DNA of 64,000 nucleotides. Source: Streptomyces mobaraensis NBRC 13819 = DSM 40847. Its GTDB lineage: Bacteria > Actinomycetota > Actinomycetes > Streptomycetales > Streptomycetaceae. The position numbers and the translations under genes are program-made. Under the pieces are notes generated by a model. That model did no database searches, was not told the DNA's origin, and saw only the letters and a program-made list of their open reading frames with translations. Positions 16,542-24,573 of the stretch are shown here, in pieces (the first letter of the stretch is position 1; each line of letters starts with the position of its first letter). The stretch covers positions 1,798,001-1,862,000 of the forward strand of contig NZ_CP072827.1 of NCBI RefSeq assembly GCF_017916255.1. Reading direction: 5' to 3'.

Positions 16542-16790
16542 TCAAGAAGCGACGGAGAGAACGATCTTCCCCGTGGTCCGTCCGGTCTCCCCCAGCCGGT
16601 GCGCGGCGGCGGCCTCCGCGAGGGGGAAGACGCGGTCCAGGACCACCCGCCGCACCAGGACCTCGCCCCGGCCGGGCCGGGGACGGGGCGCCTCGACGAT
16701 CTTGAGGACGTCGGGGCCACCGGGGCCGTCGACGGAGACGGCACGCATGGTGGTGGGGGCGGGGGTGGGGGCAGGTGGCGTCAGGGGCAT
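16542..16790 (-). pseudogene. Quinone oxidoreductase remnant: N- and C-termini joined, middle missing
   Basis: An in-frame 82-codon stretch. Residues 15-48 (MRAVSVDGPGGPDVLKIVEA onward to GEVLVR) match the N-terminus of zinc-type quinone oxidoreductases (qor, MDR superfamily). Residues 49-82 (VVLDRVFPLAEAAAAHRLG to TTGKIVLSV) match the extreme C-terminus of the same family. The intervening ~230 residues, including the whole NADPH-binding domain, are absent, with the junction near 16643-16650. This is the expected product of one internal deletion. It lies divergent from a GlxA-type regulator, an arrangement typical of intact oxidoreductase/regulator pairs. A surviving 68-82-residue peptide is possible but could not be an enzyme. 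Confidence 0.8.
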
Positions 16791-16835
16791 TTTTCGGGAT
16801 CCATTCGTGGGTGTTCTTCAGGGGCCCGGGGGGCT

Positions 16836-16900
16836 GTTCGAGGTTCGGGGCTACGGGTTGAGGGTTCCGGGTTCGGGGTTCGGAGTTCGGGGTTCCGGGG
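16836..16900. repeat. GGTTCGG-type short tandem repeats
   Basis: About seven imperfect copies of a 6-8-bp unit (GGTTCGG, GGTTCCGG, AGTTCGG) lie in the gap between the broken oxidoreductase and the GlxA-type regulator. Direct repeats like these could promote slippage or deletion. Confidence 0.6.
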
Positions 16901-17044
16901 GGCGTCGCGGAACCCCGGGGGACCAACCCACCGCGTTCCGGGATTCGACGCGAGGCGTCCGCGCCCCCCGGCACCCCACCAGGCTGCCGGGGAGCCCGGC
17001 CCCCCAGTAGTGGCCCGATGGCCACGCCCTGAAAGGATCCGGCC

Positions 17045-18097
17045 ATGCACCACGTAGGAGTCCTGGCCCTGGACGGGGTCGTCCCCTTCGAGCTCGGCAT
17101 ACCCGGCCGTGTCCTCGGCGCCGCCCGCGGCGCGGCCGGGGAGCCGCTCTACTCCGTCGCCACGTGCAGCGTCGACGGCGGCCCGGTGCGGACGGAGGCC
17201 GACTACGGGCTCACCGTCGCGCACGACGCCTCGCTGCTGGCCCGCGTGGACACCGTCGTCATCCCGCCCTCGCACGACCTGGGCCCGGTCCGGGAGGAGG
17301 GCCGGCTGCCGGACCCGCTGCGCGCCGCGCTCGCCGCGATCCGGCCCGGCACCCGGGTCGTGGGCATCTGCACGGCCGCGTACGTCCTGGCCGCCGCCGG
17401 GCTGCTCGACCACCGTCCGGCCACCACCCACTGGCGCGAGGCGGACCGGCTGCGGCGGATGTTCACCACCGTCAGGGTGGAGCCCGACGTGCTGTTCGTC
17501 GACGACGGCGACGTCCTGACGTCCGCCGGGGTGGCCGCCGGCATCGACCTGTGCCTGCACCTCGTCCGGCGCGACCACGGCAGCCGGATCGCCAACGAGG
17601 TCGCGCGGTCCTGCGTGGTACCGCCCTGGCGGGAGGGCGGCCAGGCCCAGTACATCCGCCGGCCCGTCCCCGAACCGGCGGCCACCGGCACCGCCCCGGC
17701 CCGGGCGTGGGCCGTGGAACACCTCGCCGAACCGCTCACCCTCGCCGACCTCGCCACCCGCGCCAACATGAGCGTCCGCACGTTCACCCGCCGCTTCCGC
17801 GACGAGACCGGCGCCACGCCCGGACAGTGGCTCACCCTCCAACGCGTGGAGTTGGCACGGCACTTGCTGGAGACGACGGACTGGCCGGTCGACGTCGTCG
17901 CGCACCGCGCGGGCTTCGGCACCGGCGTCTCGCTGCGGCGGCACCTGCACGCGGCCGTGGGGGTCACCCCGCAGGCGTACCGCCGCACGTTCCGGCCGCC
18001 GGGTGCGGGGACGGCGGCGTCCGCTTGGGCGTCCGTAGCGGAACGGCCCCGTCGAGGGCGCGTCCCGGCAACGGCGCCCGGAACCCCTACCGGGTGA
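17045..18097 (+). CDS. GlxA-family regulator (DJ-1/PfpI domain plus AraC helix-turn-helix)
   Basis: A 350-residue regulator. Residues 1-190 form a DJ-1/PfpI-like domain (HHVGVLALDGVVPFELGIP at the start, VVIPPSHD, and the elbow GICTAAYVLAAAGLLDHRPATTHW, where Cys sits at the nucleophile position). Residues ~215-315 are an AraC-type DNA-binding domain (LADLATRANMSVRTFTRRF, then VAHRAGFGTGVSLRRHL and VTPQAYRRTF). ATG 17045 has AAGGATC upstream. The divergent neighbour is the deleted oxidoreductase, its probable former target. The 3' end overlaps the convergent lipoprotein gene by 11 bases. Confidence 0.9.
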   Translation: MHHVGVLALDGVVPFELGIPGRVLGAARGAAGEPLYSVATCSVDGGPVRTEADYGLTVAHDASLLARVDTVVIPPSHDLGPVREEGRLPDPLRAALAAIRPGTRVVGICTAAYVLAAAGLLDHRPATTHWREADRLRRMFTTVRVEPDVLFVDDGDVLTSAGVAAGIDLCLHLVRRDHGSRIANEVARSCVVPPWREGGQAQYIRRPVPEPAATGTAPARAWAVEHLAEPLTLADLATRANMSVRTFTRRFRDETGATPGQWLTLQRVELARHLLETTDWPVDVVAHRAGFGTGVSLRRHLHAAVGVTPQAYRRTFRPPGAGTAASAWASVAERPRRGRVPATAPGTPTG

Positions 18098-18788
18098 CGG
18101 AGACGTTCCCGCCCTGGGTGTGCACCTTGATCCGGTGCGGGGCGCCGGCGGTCGAGGGAACGGTGACCTTCCGGTTGCCGCCCGCCGTACTCGCGTCGAC
18201 CGTGTAGTCCCCCTTCGGCACCCGGACGGTGATGTCACCGCCCTGCGTCCGCCCGTCGACCGCGTCGGGCACGGCCGTGAAGGCGGCCGTCACGTCCCCG
18301 CCCCGGGTGACCGCGCGGACCGAACGGGACGCGGAGTCCTCGACCCGGATGTCCCCGCCGCTGGTCTCGGCGTCGACACTGCCGGACGTCCTCTCGACGA
18401 CGATGTCGCCGCCGGCGGTCTTGAGCTCGACGGCGACGGAGGGCGGCGCCAGCACGGTGAGGTGCACCGTGCACCGGTGGGAGGAGCCGCAGTCCGCCTT
18501 CTTCACCACGAACTTCCCGTCCCGCAGGCTGTGTTCGGGGCTCGGCTTCGGCCCGCTGTACTCGTACCGCTCGGTCACCTGCACCTTGTCCGCCCCCTCG
18601 GCGAGCGGACGCACTCTGATGTCACCGCCGAGCGTCTGGGCGTCGATCACCGTCACCTTCCCCCGCACGGTGTACGTACGCTCCGCCTTCTTCGTCGGAC
18701 CGTCGCTCAGCGAACACCCCGTCACCAACAGGGCGGCACTCAGGGCGGCCCCGGAGAGAGCGAGGAGGGAGGTGCGGTTGCGGGACAT
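18087..18788 (-). CDS. Lipoprotein with DUF4097-type beta-repeat domain
   Basis: A 233-residue precursor with a lipoprotein signal (LLALSGAALSAALLVTGC, lipid-modified Cys25). The mature part is dominated by a repeating GGDI/GGDV/GGN motif (TLGGDIRVRP, TAGGDIVVER, TSGGDIRVED, TRGGDVTAAF, TQGGDITVRV, TAGGNRKVTV, TQGGNVSV), characteristic of DUF4097/adhesin-like beta-solenoids. Two extra cysteines (CGSSHRC) could form a disulfide. It is probably anchored on the outer face of the membrane; function unknown. Confidence 0.82.
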   Translation of the reverse strand: MSRNRTSLLALSGAALSAALLVTGCSLSDGPTKKAERTYTVRGKVTVIDAQTLGGDIRVRPLAEGADKVQVTERYEYSGPKPSPEHSLRDGKFVVKKADCGSSHRCTVHLTVLAPPSVAVELKTAGGDIVVERTSGSVDAETSGGDIRVEDSASRSVRAVTRGGDVTAAFTAVPDAVDGRTQGGDITVRVPKGDYTVDASTAGGNRKVTVPSTAGAPHRIKVHTQGGNVSVTR

Positions 18789-19041
18789 GGGCTACGGGCT
18801 CCAGGTACGGACGAACGGACGGACCAGGCCGTGAAGACACGGCGACGGACAACACACGCCCCGAACACGAAAGGCCCCCTCCCGCCCCCGGCGCGCCCCA
18901 CCACTCTCCCCCACCACAGACGACGAGTCGTCGGCACAGCGGATGATCCCCCACCACCCGATTCCCTAGGGGACACCCCCTCGGGGGGCGGGGGCCTTTG
19001 AGCCGCGAGAGCCGCGAAAGCCGTGAGAGTCCCGAGAGCGC

Positions 19042-19449
19042 TCAGGCCCGGCGCGCGTCGTACCGCTCCTGCGCGGCCGCGACCTCCTCGACATGCCCCT
19101 CGACCCAGCGGGCCAGCGACCACACCTGCCGGGCCGCCCGCTCCCCGAGCGGGGTCAGGGTGTAGTCGACGCGCGGCGGGATGACGGGGTGGGCGTGCCG
19201 GTGGACGAAGCCGTCGCGTTCCAGGGTCTGGAGGGTCTGGGCGAGCATCTTCTCGCTGACGCCGCCGATGCGGCGGCGCAGTTCGCCGAAGCGGTGGCTG
19301 CCGTCCAGGAGGGCGGCGAGCGCCAGGATGCCCCAGCGGCTGGTGATGTGTTCGAGGAGTTGCCGCGACGGGCAGTTCGCCGCGTTGACGTCGGGGGCCA
19401 CGGCCCCCGGGTGCCGGCGGTCCGGGCACCTCTCTTCCCTTACGTCCAT
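19042..19449 (-). CDS. HxlR-family redox/effector-sensing regulator
   Basis: A 135-residue winged-helix regulator with [58 protein letters not shown] and VDYTLTPLGE, the HxlR signature. The conserved Cys before the helix is the thiol used by related QorR/HypR-type sensors; an extra Cys8 lies in the N-terminal arm. It is divergent from an NmrA/QorB-like oxidoreductase gene, the classic HxlR arrangement, so it probably represses that gene and itself. Its ATG lies six bases after TAAGCT on its strand, suggesting a leaderless message. Confidence 0.9.
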   Translation of the reverse strand: MDVREERCPDRRHPGAVAPDVNAANCPSRQLLEHITSRWGILALAALLDGSHRFGELRRRIGGVSEKMLAQTLQTLERDGFVHRHAHPVIPPRVDYTLTPLGERAARQVWSLARWVEGHVEEVAAAQERYDARRA

Positions 19450-19455
19450 GCCAGA

Positions 19456-19490
19456 AGCTTACTTCAAAGTGGGTACTCACCATAAGTAAG
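19456..19490. promoter_or_regulatory. HxlR operator and promoter region
   Basis: A 7-bp perfect inverted repeat CTTACTT (19458-19464)/AAGTAAG (19484-19490) flanks an inner dyad GTGGGTACTCAC (19469-19480). The HxlR -10 box (TAAGCT, minus strand 19461-19456) overlaps the left arm. A bound HxlR dimer would block HxlR transcription and could also act on the divergent SDR gene. Confidence 0.6.
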
Positions 19491-19600
19491 TACAGCTCCT
19501 AGGGTGAGTGTCAGCGGACCGCCGCCTCATCAGGACCCGTCCGCGCGCGTTGCGGCCTGGCATGGCGTCAGCAGCCGCCCACCACACCCCAGGAGTACGT

Positions 19601-20461
19601 ATGAGCATCGTCATCACCGCTGCTACCGGCCATCTCGGCCGGCTCGTCGTCGAAGAACTGCTGCGCAAGGGACCGGCCGACCGGGTCGTCGCCGCCGTCC
19701 GGAACCCCGCCAAGGCCGCGGACCTCGCGGAACGCGGCGTCACGGTCCGCGCCGCCGACTACGACGACCCCGCGGCGCTCAAGGAAGCCTTCCGGGCCGG
19801 CGACCGCGTCCTGCTGATCTCCGGCAACGAGATGGGGAAGCGGGTGGCCCAGCACACGGCCGTCGTCCGGGCCGCCGCGGCGGCCGGCGTCGCCCAGCTC
19901 GCCTACACCGGCATACTCGGCGGCCCGGACGCCGGGTTCGCGCTCGCCGACGACCACACGACCACCGAACGGGCCATCCTGGACGCCGGCGTCCCCTACA
20001 CCTTTCTGCGCAACGGCTGGTACTCCGAGAACTACACGGAGGCCCTGGGTCCCGTCCTGGAGCACGGCGTGGTCCTCTCGAACACGGGCACCGGACGGAT
20101 CGCGTCGGCGGCCCGCGCGGACTTCGCGGCGGCGGCAGCGGCCGTGCTGACCGGGGACGGGCACGTGGGGCGGGCGTACGAGCTGAGCGGCGACGTGGCC
20201 TGGAGCCTCGACGAGTACGCGGCGGAGGTGGGACGGCAGGTGGGACGGCCGATCGTGCACCGGAGCCTTCCGCCCGCGGAGCACCGGGCCGTGCTGCTCG
20301 GGGCGGGCGTGCCCGGACCCGTCGTCACCGCCATCGTCGGCGGGGAGGAGGCGGCGGCCCGTGGCGCCCTGGCCGCCGTGTCCGGCGACCTCCGCCGGCT
20401 GATCGGGCGCCCGACGACGCCGGTCGCGGACTCGATCGCGGAGGCGCTGCGGGGGGTTTGA
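19601..20461 (+). CDS. NAD(P)-binding QorB/NmrA-like oxidoreductase (atypical SDR)
   Basis: A 286-residue protein with an N-terminal Rossmann motif (IVITAATGHLGRLVVEEL), AAVRNPAKAADLAERGVTVRAADYDDPAAL, and an atypical active site around LAYTGILG and YTFLRNGWYSEN, as in QorB/YtfG-type quinone reductases. ATG 19601 has AGGAG five bases upstream. The HxlR gene is divergent, as in the E. coli qorB-qorR pair, which supports a role in quinone or electrophile detoxification. Confidence 0.88.
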   Translation: MSIVITAATGHLGRLVVEELLRKGPADRVVAAVRNPAKAADLAERGVTVRAADYDDPAALKEAFRAGDRVLLISGNEMGKRVAQHTAVVRAAAAAGVAQLAYTGILGGPDAGFALADDHTTTERAILDAGVPYTFLRNGWYSENYTEALGPVLEHGVVLSNTGTGRIASAARADFAAAAAAVLTGDGHVGRAYELSGDVAWSLDEYAAEVGRQVGRPIVHRSLPPAEHRAVLLGAGVPGPVVTAIVGGEEAAARGALAAVSGDLRRLIGRPTTPVADSIAEALRGV

Positions 20462-20487
20462 GGGGGCCCGGGCGCCCATCAGTGCAC

Positions 20488-20600
20488 GTCCTCAATCGCC
20501 GGACAGGCTGAAATCAGCCTGTCCGGCGTTTGAGGACAATCGCGCGGAGCGCGATTTCGGGTCTGGGGCGTCAGCCCCGGGAAACGGCGAAGGGGAGGGA
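20488..20600. repeat. Composite intergenic palindrome, copy 1
   Basis: Arms 20488-20511 and 20514-20537 pair over 24 bp with one mismatch and a two-base loop, beginning GTCCTCAATCGCCGG and ending GGCGTTTGAGGAC. To the right lie a GCGCGGAGCGC mini-hairpin, a GGGGC...GCCCC hairpin and the conserved end GAAACGGCGAAGGG...GGGACCGGGGCA. It separates convergent genes, where it could act as a bidirectional terminator. Three relatives occur elsewhere in the window. Confidence 0.85.
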
Positions 20601-20618
20601 CCGGGGCACAACCCCTCG

Positions 20619-22139
20619 CTACCCCCGCGACCGCGCCTTGAACGCCGCCTTCCGCGCCGCCTTGGCGACCCGCTTCTCCGGGTGCAGCCGCCCCATCGCC
20701 TCCAGCACGTCCGCCGTGGCGGGGTGCTCGACCCGCCAGGCCGAGTCGAAGAACCCGCCGTGCTGTCCCACCAGCCCGATCACGAGCTCCCGCAGCTCCT
20801 CGGTGTCCCCCTCCGAGGCGAGCTGCGCGGCGATCGTGTCGATGGTGAGCCAGAAGACCATCGCCTCGCCGGGGTCGGGAATGTCCGTCGCGCCGCGTTC
20901 GGCGAGCCAGACGCGGGCGAGGCCGCCGAGCCAGGGATCGTCGAGGACCTCGCGGAACGCGGGCTCGGCGTCGAGGGGCACCAGGGTCAGGGCCTGCTGG
21001 CAGGCGAGCCGGCGCAGCGGGGCGTCCTCGTCGTCGCCGCGGGCGGCGGCGAGGAGTTCGCGGGCGGCGGTCAGCGGGTCGCGGCGGGCGAGCCAGAGTT
21101 CGGTCTCGGCACGGGCCGCGGGCCGGGGGTGGTGCGGGAGGGCGGCGAGGAGCGCGGCGGCGTCCTTCTCGGCGAGGTCGCCGACGGCCGGGGCGTCGAC
21201 GCCCGCCTCCAGCATCCGGGTGCGGACGGCGAAGACCCCGAGCGGGGTGAGGGAGACCATGCCGTACCGGGTGACGTCCTCCTCCTCGGGCGCTTCGGAG
21301 TCGACGCCGTCGACGGACTCGCGGATGTGGCCCTCGCCGTCGACCTCCTCGATCAGCGCCTCGTCGACTGGCTGGTACGCGATGAGGCCGGTCGGGGCGA
21401 GCATCCGGAACTGGTCGTCCAGGCGCATCATCGCGTCGGAGACCTCTTCGAGGACGGCGTCGGTGGGCTCGTCCATGTCGTCCGGGACGATCAGGGAGGC
21501 GGCGAGCGCGGGGAGCGGGACGGGCCGCCGGCCGGCGGCATCGTCGTCGGAGTCGAGCGCGGTCAGCAGGTAGAGGTTGCCGAGCACGCCGTCGAGGAAG
21601 TCGGCCTCCTCCTCGGGGTTCCAGTCGATGGCGTCGAGGTCCAGGTCACCGCCGTCCGCGAGCTGGTCGACGATGTCGCCGAGGTCGGGGGCCGCCGCGT
21701 CGGCCAGGACGGTCTCCAGGCCGCCGAGCCACAGGTCGAGGACGTCCTGCGGGCTGCCGGAGGTGAGCGTGGCCAGCTCCTCGCCGGCGACGGCGGTGCC
21801 GCTGGGCTCGTCGGACGACGACTCGCCCGCCGCCCCGTCCTCCTCCGCGTGCTCGGTGAACTCGACCAGCCCCGTGTCCAGCGCGAGCTGCCACGCCTCG
21901 GCCGTGTGGGCCGGGCCGTCCTCGTCGCCGTCGAGTCCCAGCAGTCCGGTGGCGGTGCGCAGCTGGTCCGCGAGGAGTTCGCCGCCCGCGCCGACCGGGG
22001 TGCCCTCACCGGCCCAGCGGGCCAGTCGGGCGGCGCGGGCGAACAGCGGCGCGGAGAGCGCGTCGCGCGCGAGCTCCGCGTCGGGGAGGAGCCGCACCGG
22101 CGGCATGGTCGGGCGGTCTGCGGGCATCAGGGGGGTCAT
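20619..22139 (-). CDS. Large acidic conserved protein of unknown function
   Basis: A 506-residue, strongly acidic protein without signal peptide or membrane segments. The N-terminus (MPPVRLLPDAELARDALSAP) leads into a helical domain (ARLARWAGEGTPV, LLADQLRTATGLLGL) and long Asp/Glu-rich stretches. The C-terminal third looks like repeated helical pairs (ETELWLARRDPLTAARELLA, then RRLACQQALTLVPLDAEPAF) ending in a basic tail (KRVAKAARKAAFKARSRG). Similar proteins of this length are, from memory, common in streptomycetes without a known role. It is monocistronic, with its promoter in the divergent gap before 22499. Confidence 0.72.
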   Translation of the reverse strand: MTPLMPADRPTMPPVRLLPDAELARDALSAPLFARAARLARWAGEGTPVGAGGELLADQLRTATGLLGLDGDEDGPAHTAEAWQLALDTGLVEFTEHAEEDGAAGESSSDEPSGTAVAGEELATLTSGSPQDVLDLWLGGLETVLADAAAPDLGDIVDQLADGGDLDLDAIDWNPEEEADFLDGVLGNLYLLTALDSDDDAAGRRPVPLPALAASLIVPDDMDEPTDAVLEEVSDAMMRLDDQFRMLAPTGLIAYQPVDEALIEEVDGEGHIRESVDGVDSEAPEEEDVTRYGMVSLTPLGVFAVRTRMLEAGVDAPAVGDLAEKDAAALLAALPHHPRPAARAETELWLARRDPLTAARELLAAARGDDEDAPLRRLACQQALTLVPLDAEPAFREVLDDPWLGGLARVWLAERGATDIPDPGEAMVFWLTIDTIAAQLASEGDTEELRELVIGLVGQHGGFFDSAWRVEHPATADVLEAMGRLHPEKRVAKAARKAAFKARSRG

Positions 22140-22354
22140 CTCCTCGGGGTGACGGCACGGGGGCGTGCCGGGGTGCGGGCGTGACGGAGGTCATGACCGG
22201 AGACCATGACCGGGAACAGCGTGGCCTCGGCCACCCGCCCGCGGCGGCGAGCGCGCGGGGATCGCCGACGGCGCACGTACCGCCCAGCGTAGACGGCTTT
22301 CCGGGCGCGCCGCCCGGTTCATCCGCCCGCCGGTGTGCGTACACCCACATGTCC

Positions 22355-22383
22355 TTGACAACTGACGTGCTCACGCCCGAAAT
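22355..22383 (+). promoter_or_regulatory. Candidate promoter of the nuclease gene
   Basis: A consensus TTGACA (22355-22360), rare in such GC-rich DNA, is followed by a 17-bp spacer and CGAAAT (22378-22383), a poor -10 box. It would give a leader of about 110 bases. Confidence 0.35.
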
Positions 22384-22479
22384 TGACGCGCGTAGAAGTC
22401 GGTGCGGCGGGGGAACGGGCGGAATACCCGCTTCCGCCCGCGGCCACCGGCTCCTCTTCCCCTTCTCCACCCCTCACAC

Positions 22480-22495
22480 AAGCCTCCGGAGGCTT
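22480..22495 (+). promoter_or_regulatory. 16-bp palindrome enclosing the nuclease ribosome binding site
   Basis: AAGCCTCCGGAGGCTT is a perfect palindrome whose right half contains the Shine-Dalgarno GGAGG (22488-22492), six bases before the GTG at 22499. Folded in RNA, the GGAGG would pair with CCTCC just before it. Confidence 0.6.
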
Positions 22496-22498
22496 CTC

Positions 22499-24466
22499 GT
22501 GCCCAGCAGTCGGCACCTCTCCAGCCGCGCCCGGCGTACCGGCCCTACCGGCCGCACCGGCCGTATCAGCAGCGCGTACGTCACCACCGGCACCCTCGTC
22601 GCCGCCGCCCTCGCGGCCGGCCTGCTCACCGCGCCCACCGCGGGCGCGGCGGGCACGACCGGTGCCACCGGCGCCGACGCGGGGGTTCGGATCCACGACA
22701 TCCAGGGCACCACGCGCGTCTCCCCGCTGGCCGGGAAGCAGGTGACCGAGGTGCCCGGCGTGGTCACCGCGGTCCGCGCCTTCGGCTCCGCCCGCGGCTT
22801 CTGGTTCCAGGACCCGCACCCGGACCGGGACGCGGCCACCAGCGAGGCCGTATTCGTCTTCACGGGTGCGACGACCCCGTCCGTCACGGTCGGCGACGCC
22901 GTGCTCGTCTCGGCCACGGTGAGCGAGTACTACCCGGGCGGCGAGGCCGCCGGGCTGCAGTCGGTCACCCAGCTCACCAAGGCGACCTGGACCGTCACCT
23001 CCTCGGGCAACGCCCTGCCCGCCGCCGTCGAGCTCAACGCCCGTACGCTGCCCACCCGTTACGCGCCGACGTCCCGTGACGGCCACGACGGCTCGATCGA
23101 GAAGCTGCGGCTGAACCCGAACCGCTACGCGCTCGACCGCTTCGAGTCGCTGGAGGGCATGCGGGTCTCCGTCAAGGACGCGCCGGTCACCGGCGCCACC
23201 AGCAGCCACAAGGACCTCTGGGTCACCGCCGACCCCCGCCACCACCGCACCGCGCGCGGCGGCGTCCTCTACAGCTCGTACGCGGACCCCAACGCGGCCC
23301 GGGTGAAGATCTCCTCGCTGATCCCGTTCGCGCAGCGCCCGTTCCCGGTCGCGAACGTGGGCGACGAGCTGACCGGCACCACCGCCGGCCCGCTGGACTA
23401 CGACAACTACGGCGGCTACACCCTCCAGGCCACCGAGCTCGGCACGCTCACCGACCGGGGGCTGAAGCGCGAGACCACGCGCCGGCAGCGGGACGGCGAG
23501 CTCGCCGTCGCCACGTACAACGTCGAGAACCTCTCCCCCAAGAACCCGCAGGAGAAGTTCGACCGGCTCGCCTCCGCCCTGGTGACCAACCTCGCCGCGC
23601 CCGACATCGTCGCCCTGGAGGAGGTCCAGGACGACAACGGCACCACCAACGACGGGACCGTCGACGCCAGCGCGACGCTGAAGAAGCTGACCGACGCCGT
23701 CGCGAAGGCGGGCGGGCCGCGGTACGAGTGGCGGCAGATCGACCCCGTGGACGGCAAGGACGGCGGACAGCCCGGCGGCAACATACGCACCGCCTTCCTC
23801 TTCAACCCCGCCCGGGTGAGCTTCACGGACATCGCGGGCGGCGGCTCCACGACCCCGGTGGACGTCGTCCGCGACCACGGCCGGGCCGCCCTCACCGCCT
23901 CCCCCGGCCGCGTCGACCCGGCGAACGCCGCGTGGGAGAACAGCCGCAAGCCGCTGGCCGGCCAGTTCACCTTCCGTGGCGAGCGGGTCTTCGTGATCGC
24001 CAACCACTTCAACTCCAAGGGCGGCGACCAGGGCGTCGACAGCCGCTTCCAGCCGCCCGCCCGCACCTCCGAGGTGCAGCGCGGCAAGCAGGCCGCGGTC
24101 GTCAACGCCTTCGTCAAGCGGATCCTCGCCGCGGACCGCAAGGCCAACGTGATCGTGGCGGGCGACCTCAACGACTACCAGTTCTCCCCCGCGCTGCGCG
24201 CCCTCACCTCCGGCGAGGTGCTGACCGACCAGGTGGGCCTGCTGCCCGCGAAGGAACGGTACGGCTATGTCTACCAGGGCAATTCGCAGGTGCTGGACCA
24301 CATCCTGACCAGCCCGGCCATGAACGGGAAGGTGAGCGGGAAGGCCGGCGGGAAGGCTTCGCGCACCGGCCGGACGGACTACGACATCGTCCACATCAAC
24401 GCCGAGTTCGCCGACCAGGCGAGCGACCACGACCCGCAGGTGCTGCGCTGGGCGCCGCGCGGCTAG
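22499..24466 (+). CDS. Secreted endonuclease/exonuclease/phosphatase-family nuclease
   Basis: A 655-residue precursor. The signal peptide spans about residues 1-52 (basic SSRARR region, hydrophobic YVTTGTLVAAALAAGLL, then AGAAG). Next comes an OB-like domain (about 60-190: IHDIQGTTRVSPLAGKQV, FWFQDPHPDRD), as in ExeM-type extracellular nucleases. The C-terminal catalytic domain (about 340-655) shows ATYNVENLSP, DIVALEEVQDDNG (catalytic Glu), VIANHFNSKGG, IVAGDLNDYQFSP and the terminal SDHDP, the full active-site set. It probably hydrolyses extracellular DNA or phosphodiesters for nutrient recovery. GTG 22499 follows GGAGG by six bases. Confidence 0.9.
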   Translation: MPSSRHLSSRARRTGPTGRTGRISSAYVTTGTLVAAALAAGLLTAPTAGAAGTTGATGADAGVRIHDIQGTTRVSPLAGKQVTEVPGVVTAVRAFGSARGFWFQDPHPDRDAATSEAVFVFTGATTPSVTVGDAVLVSATVSEYYPGGEAAGLQSVTQLTKATWTVTSSGNALPAAVELNARTLPTRYAPTSRDGHDGSIEKLRLNPNRYALDRFESLEGMRVSVKDAPVTGATSSHKDLWVTADPRHHRTARGGVLYSSYADPNAARVKISSLIPFAQRPFPVANVGDELTGTTAGPLDYDNYGGYTLQATELGTLTDRGLKRETTRRQRDGELAVATYNVENLSPKNPQEKFDRLASALVTNLAAPDIVALEEVQDDNGTTNDGTVDASATLKKLTDAVAKAGGPRYEWRQIDPVDGKDGGQPGGNIRTAFLFNPARVSFTDIAGGGSTTPVDVVRDHGRAALTASPGRVDPANAAWENSRKPLAGQFTFRGERVFVIANHFNSKGGDQGVDSRFQPPARTSEVQRGKQAAVVNAFVKRILAADRKANVIVAGDLNDYQFSPALRALTSGEVLTDQVGLLPAKERYGYVYQGNSQVLDHILTSPAMNGKVSGKAGGKASRTGRTDYDIVHINAEFADQASDHDPQVLRWAPRG

Positions 24467-24573
24467 CCGTTCCTTAAGCGCCGCTGAAACGTCGCGGTAG
24501 CGACTGTCCATGGACCGTACGGCAGAAGAGGCCCAGAATCGGGGCGAGTTCCCCGATTCCGGAGTGTGACGCG

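Larger units (their letters stand above)
22140..22498. other. Divergent control region upstream of the secreted nuclease
   Basis: This 359-bp gap separates the acidic protein gene from the nuclease gene. It holds a perfect TTGACA and a palindrome around the nuclease ribosome binding site, listed separately. The stretch GTTCATCCGCC near 22318 resembles one unit of a phosphate-response (PHO) box, but I could not see the required second unit, so I do not call it. Confidence 0.45.

Noticed and set aside
22318..22345. PHO-box-like GTTCATCCGCC upstream of the nuclease
   Set aside because: One unit fits the phosphate-response consensus but no second direct repeat follows at 11 bp, so evidence is too thin.
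22319..24511. 730-codon minus-strand frame opposite the secreted nuclease
   Set aside because: No motifs; the sense strand has a signal peptide and a full nuclease active site.
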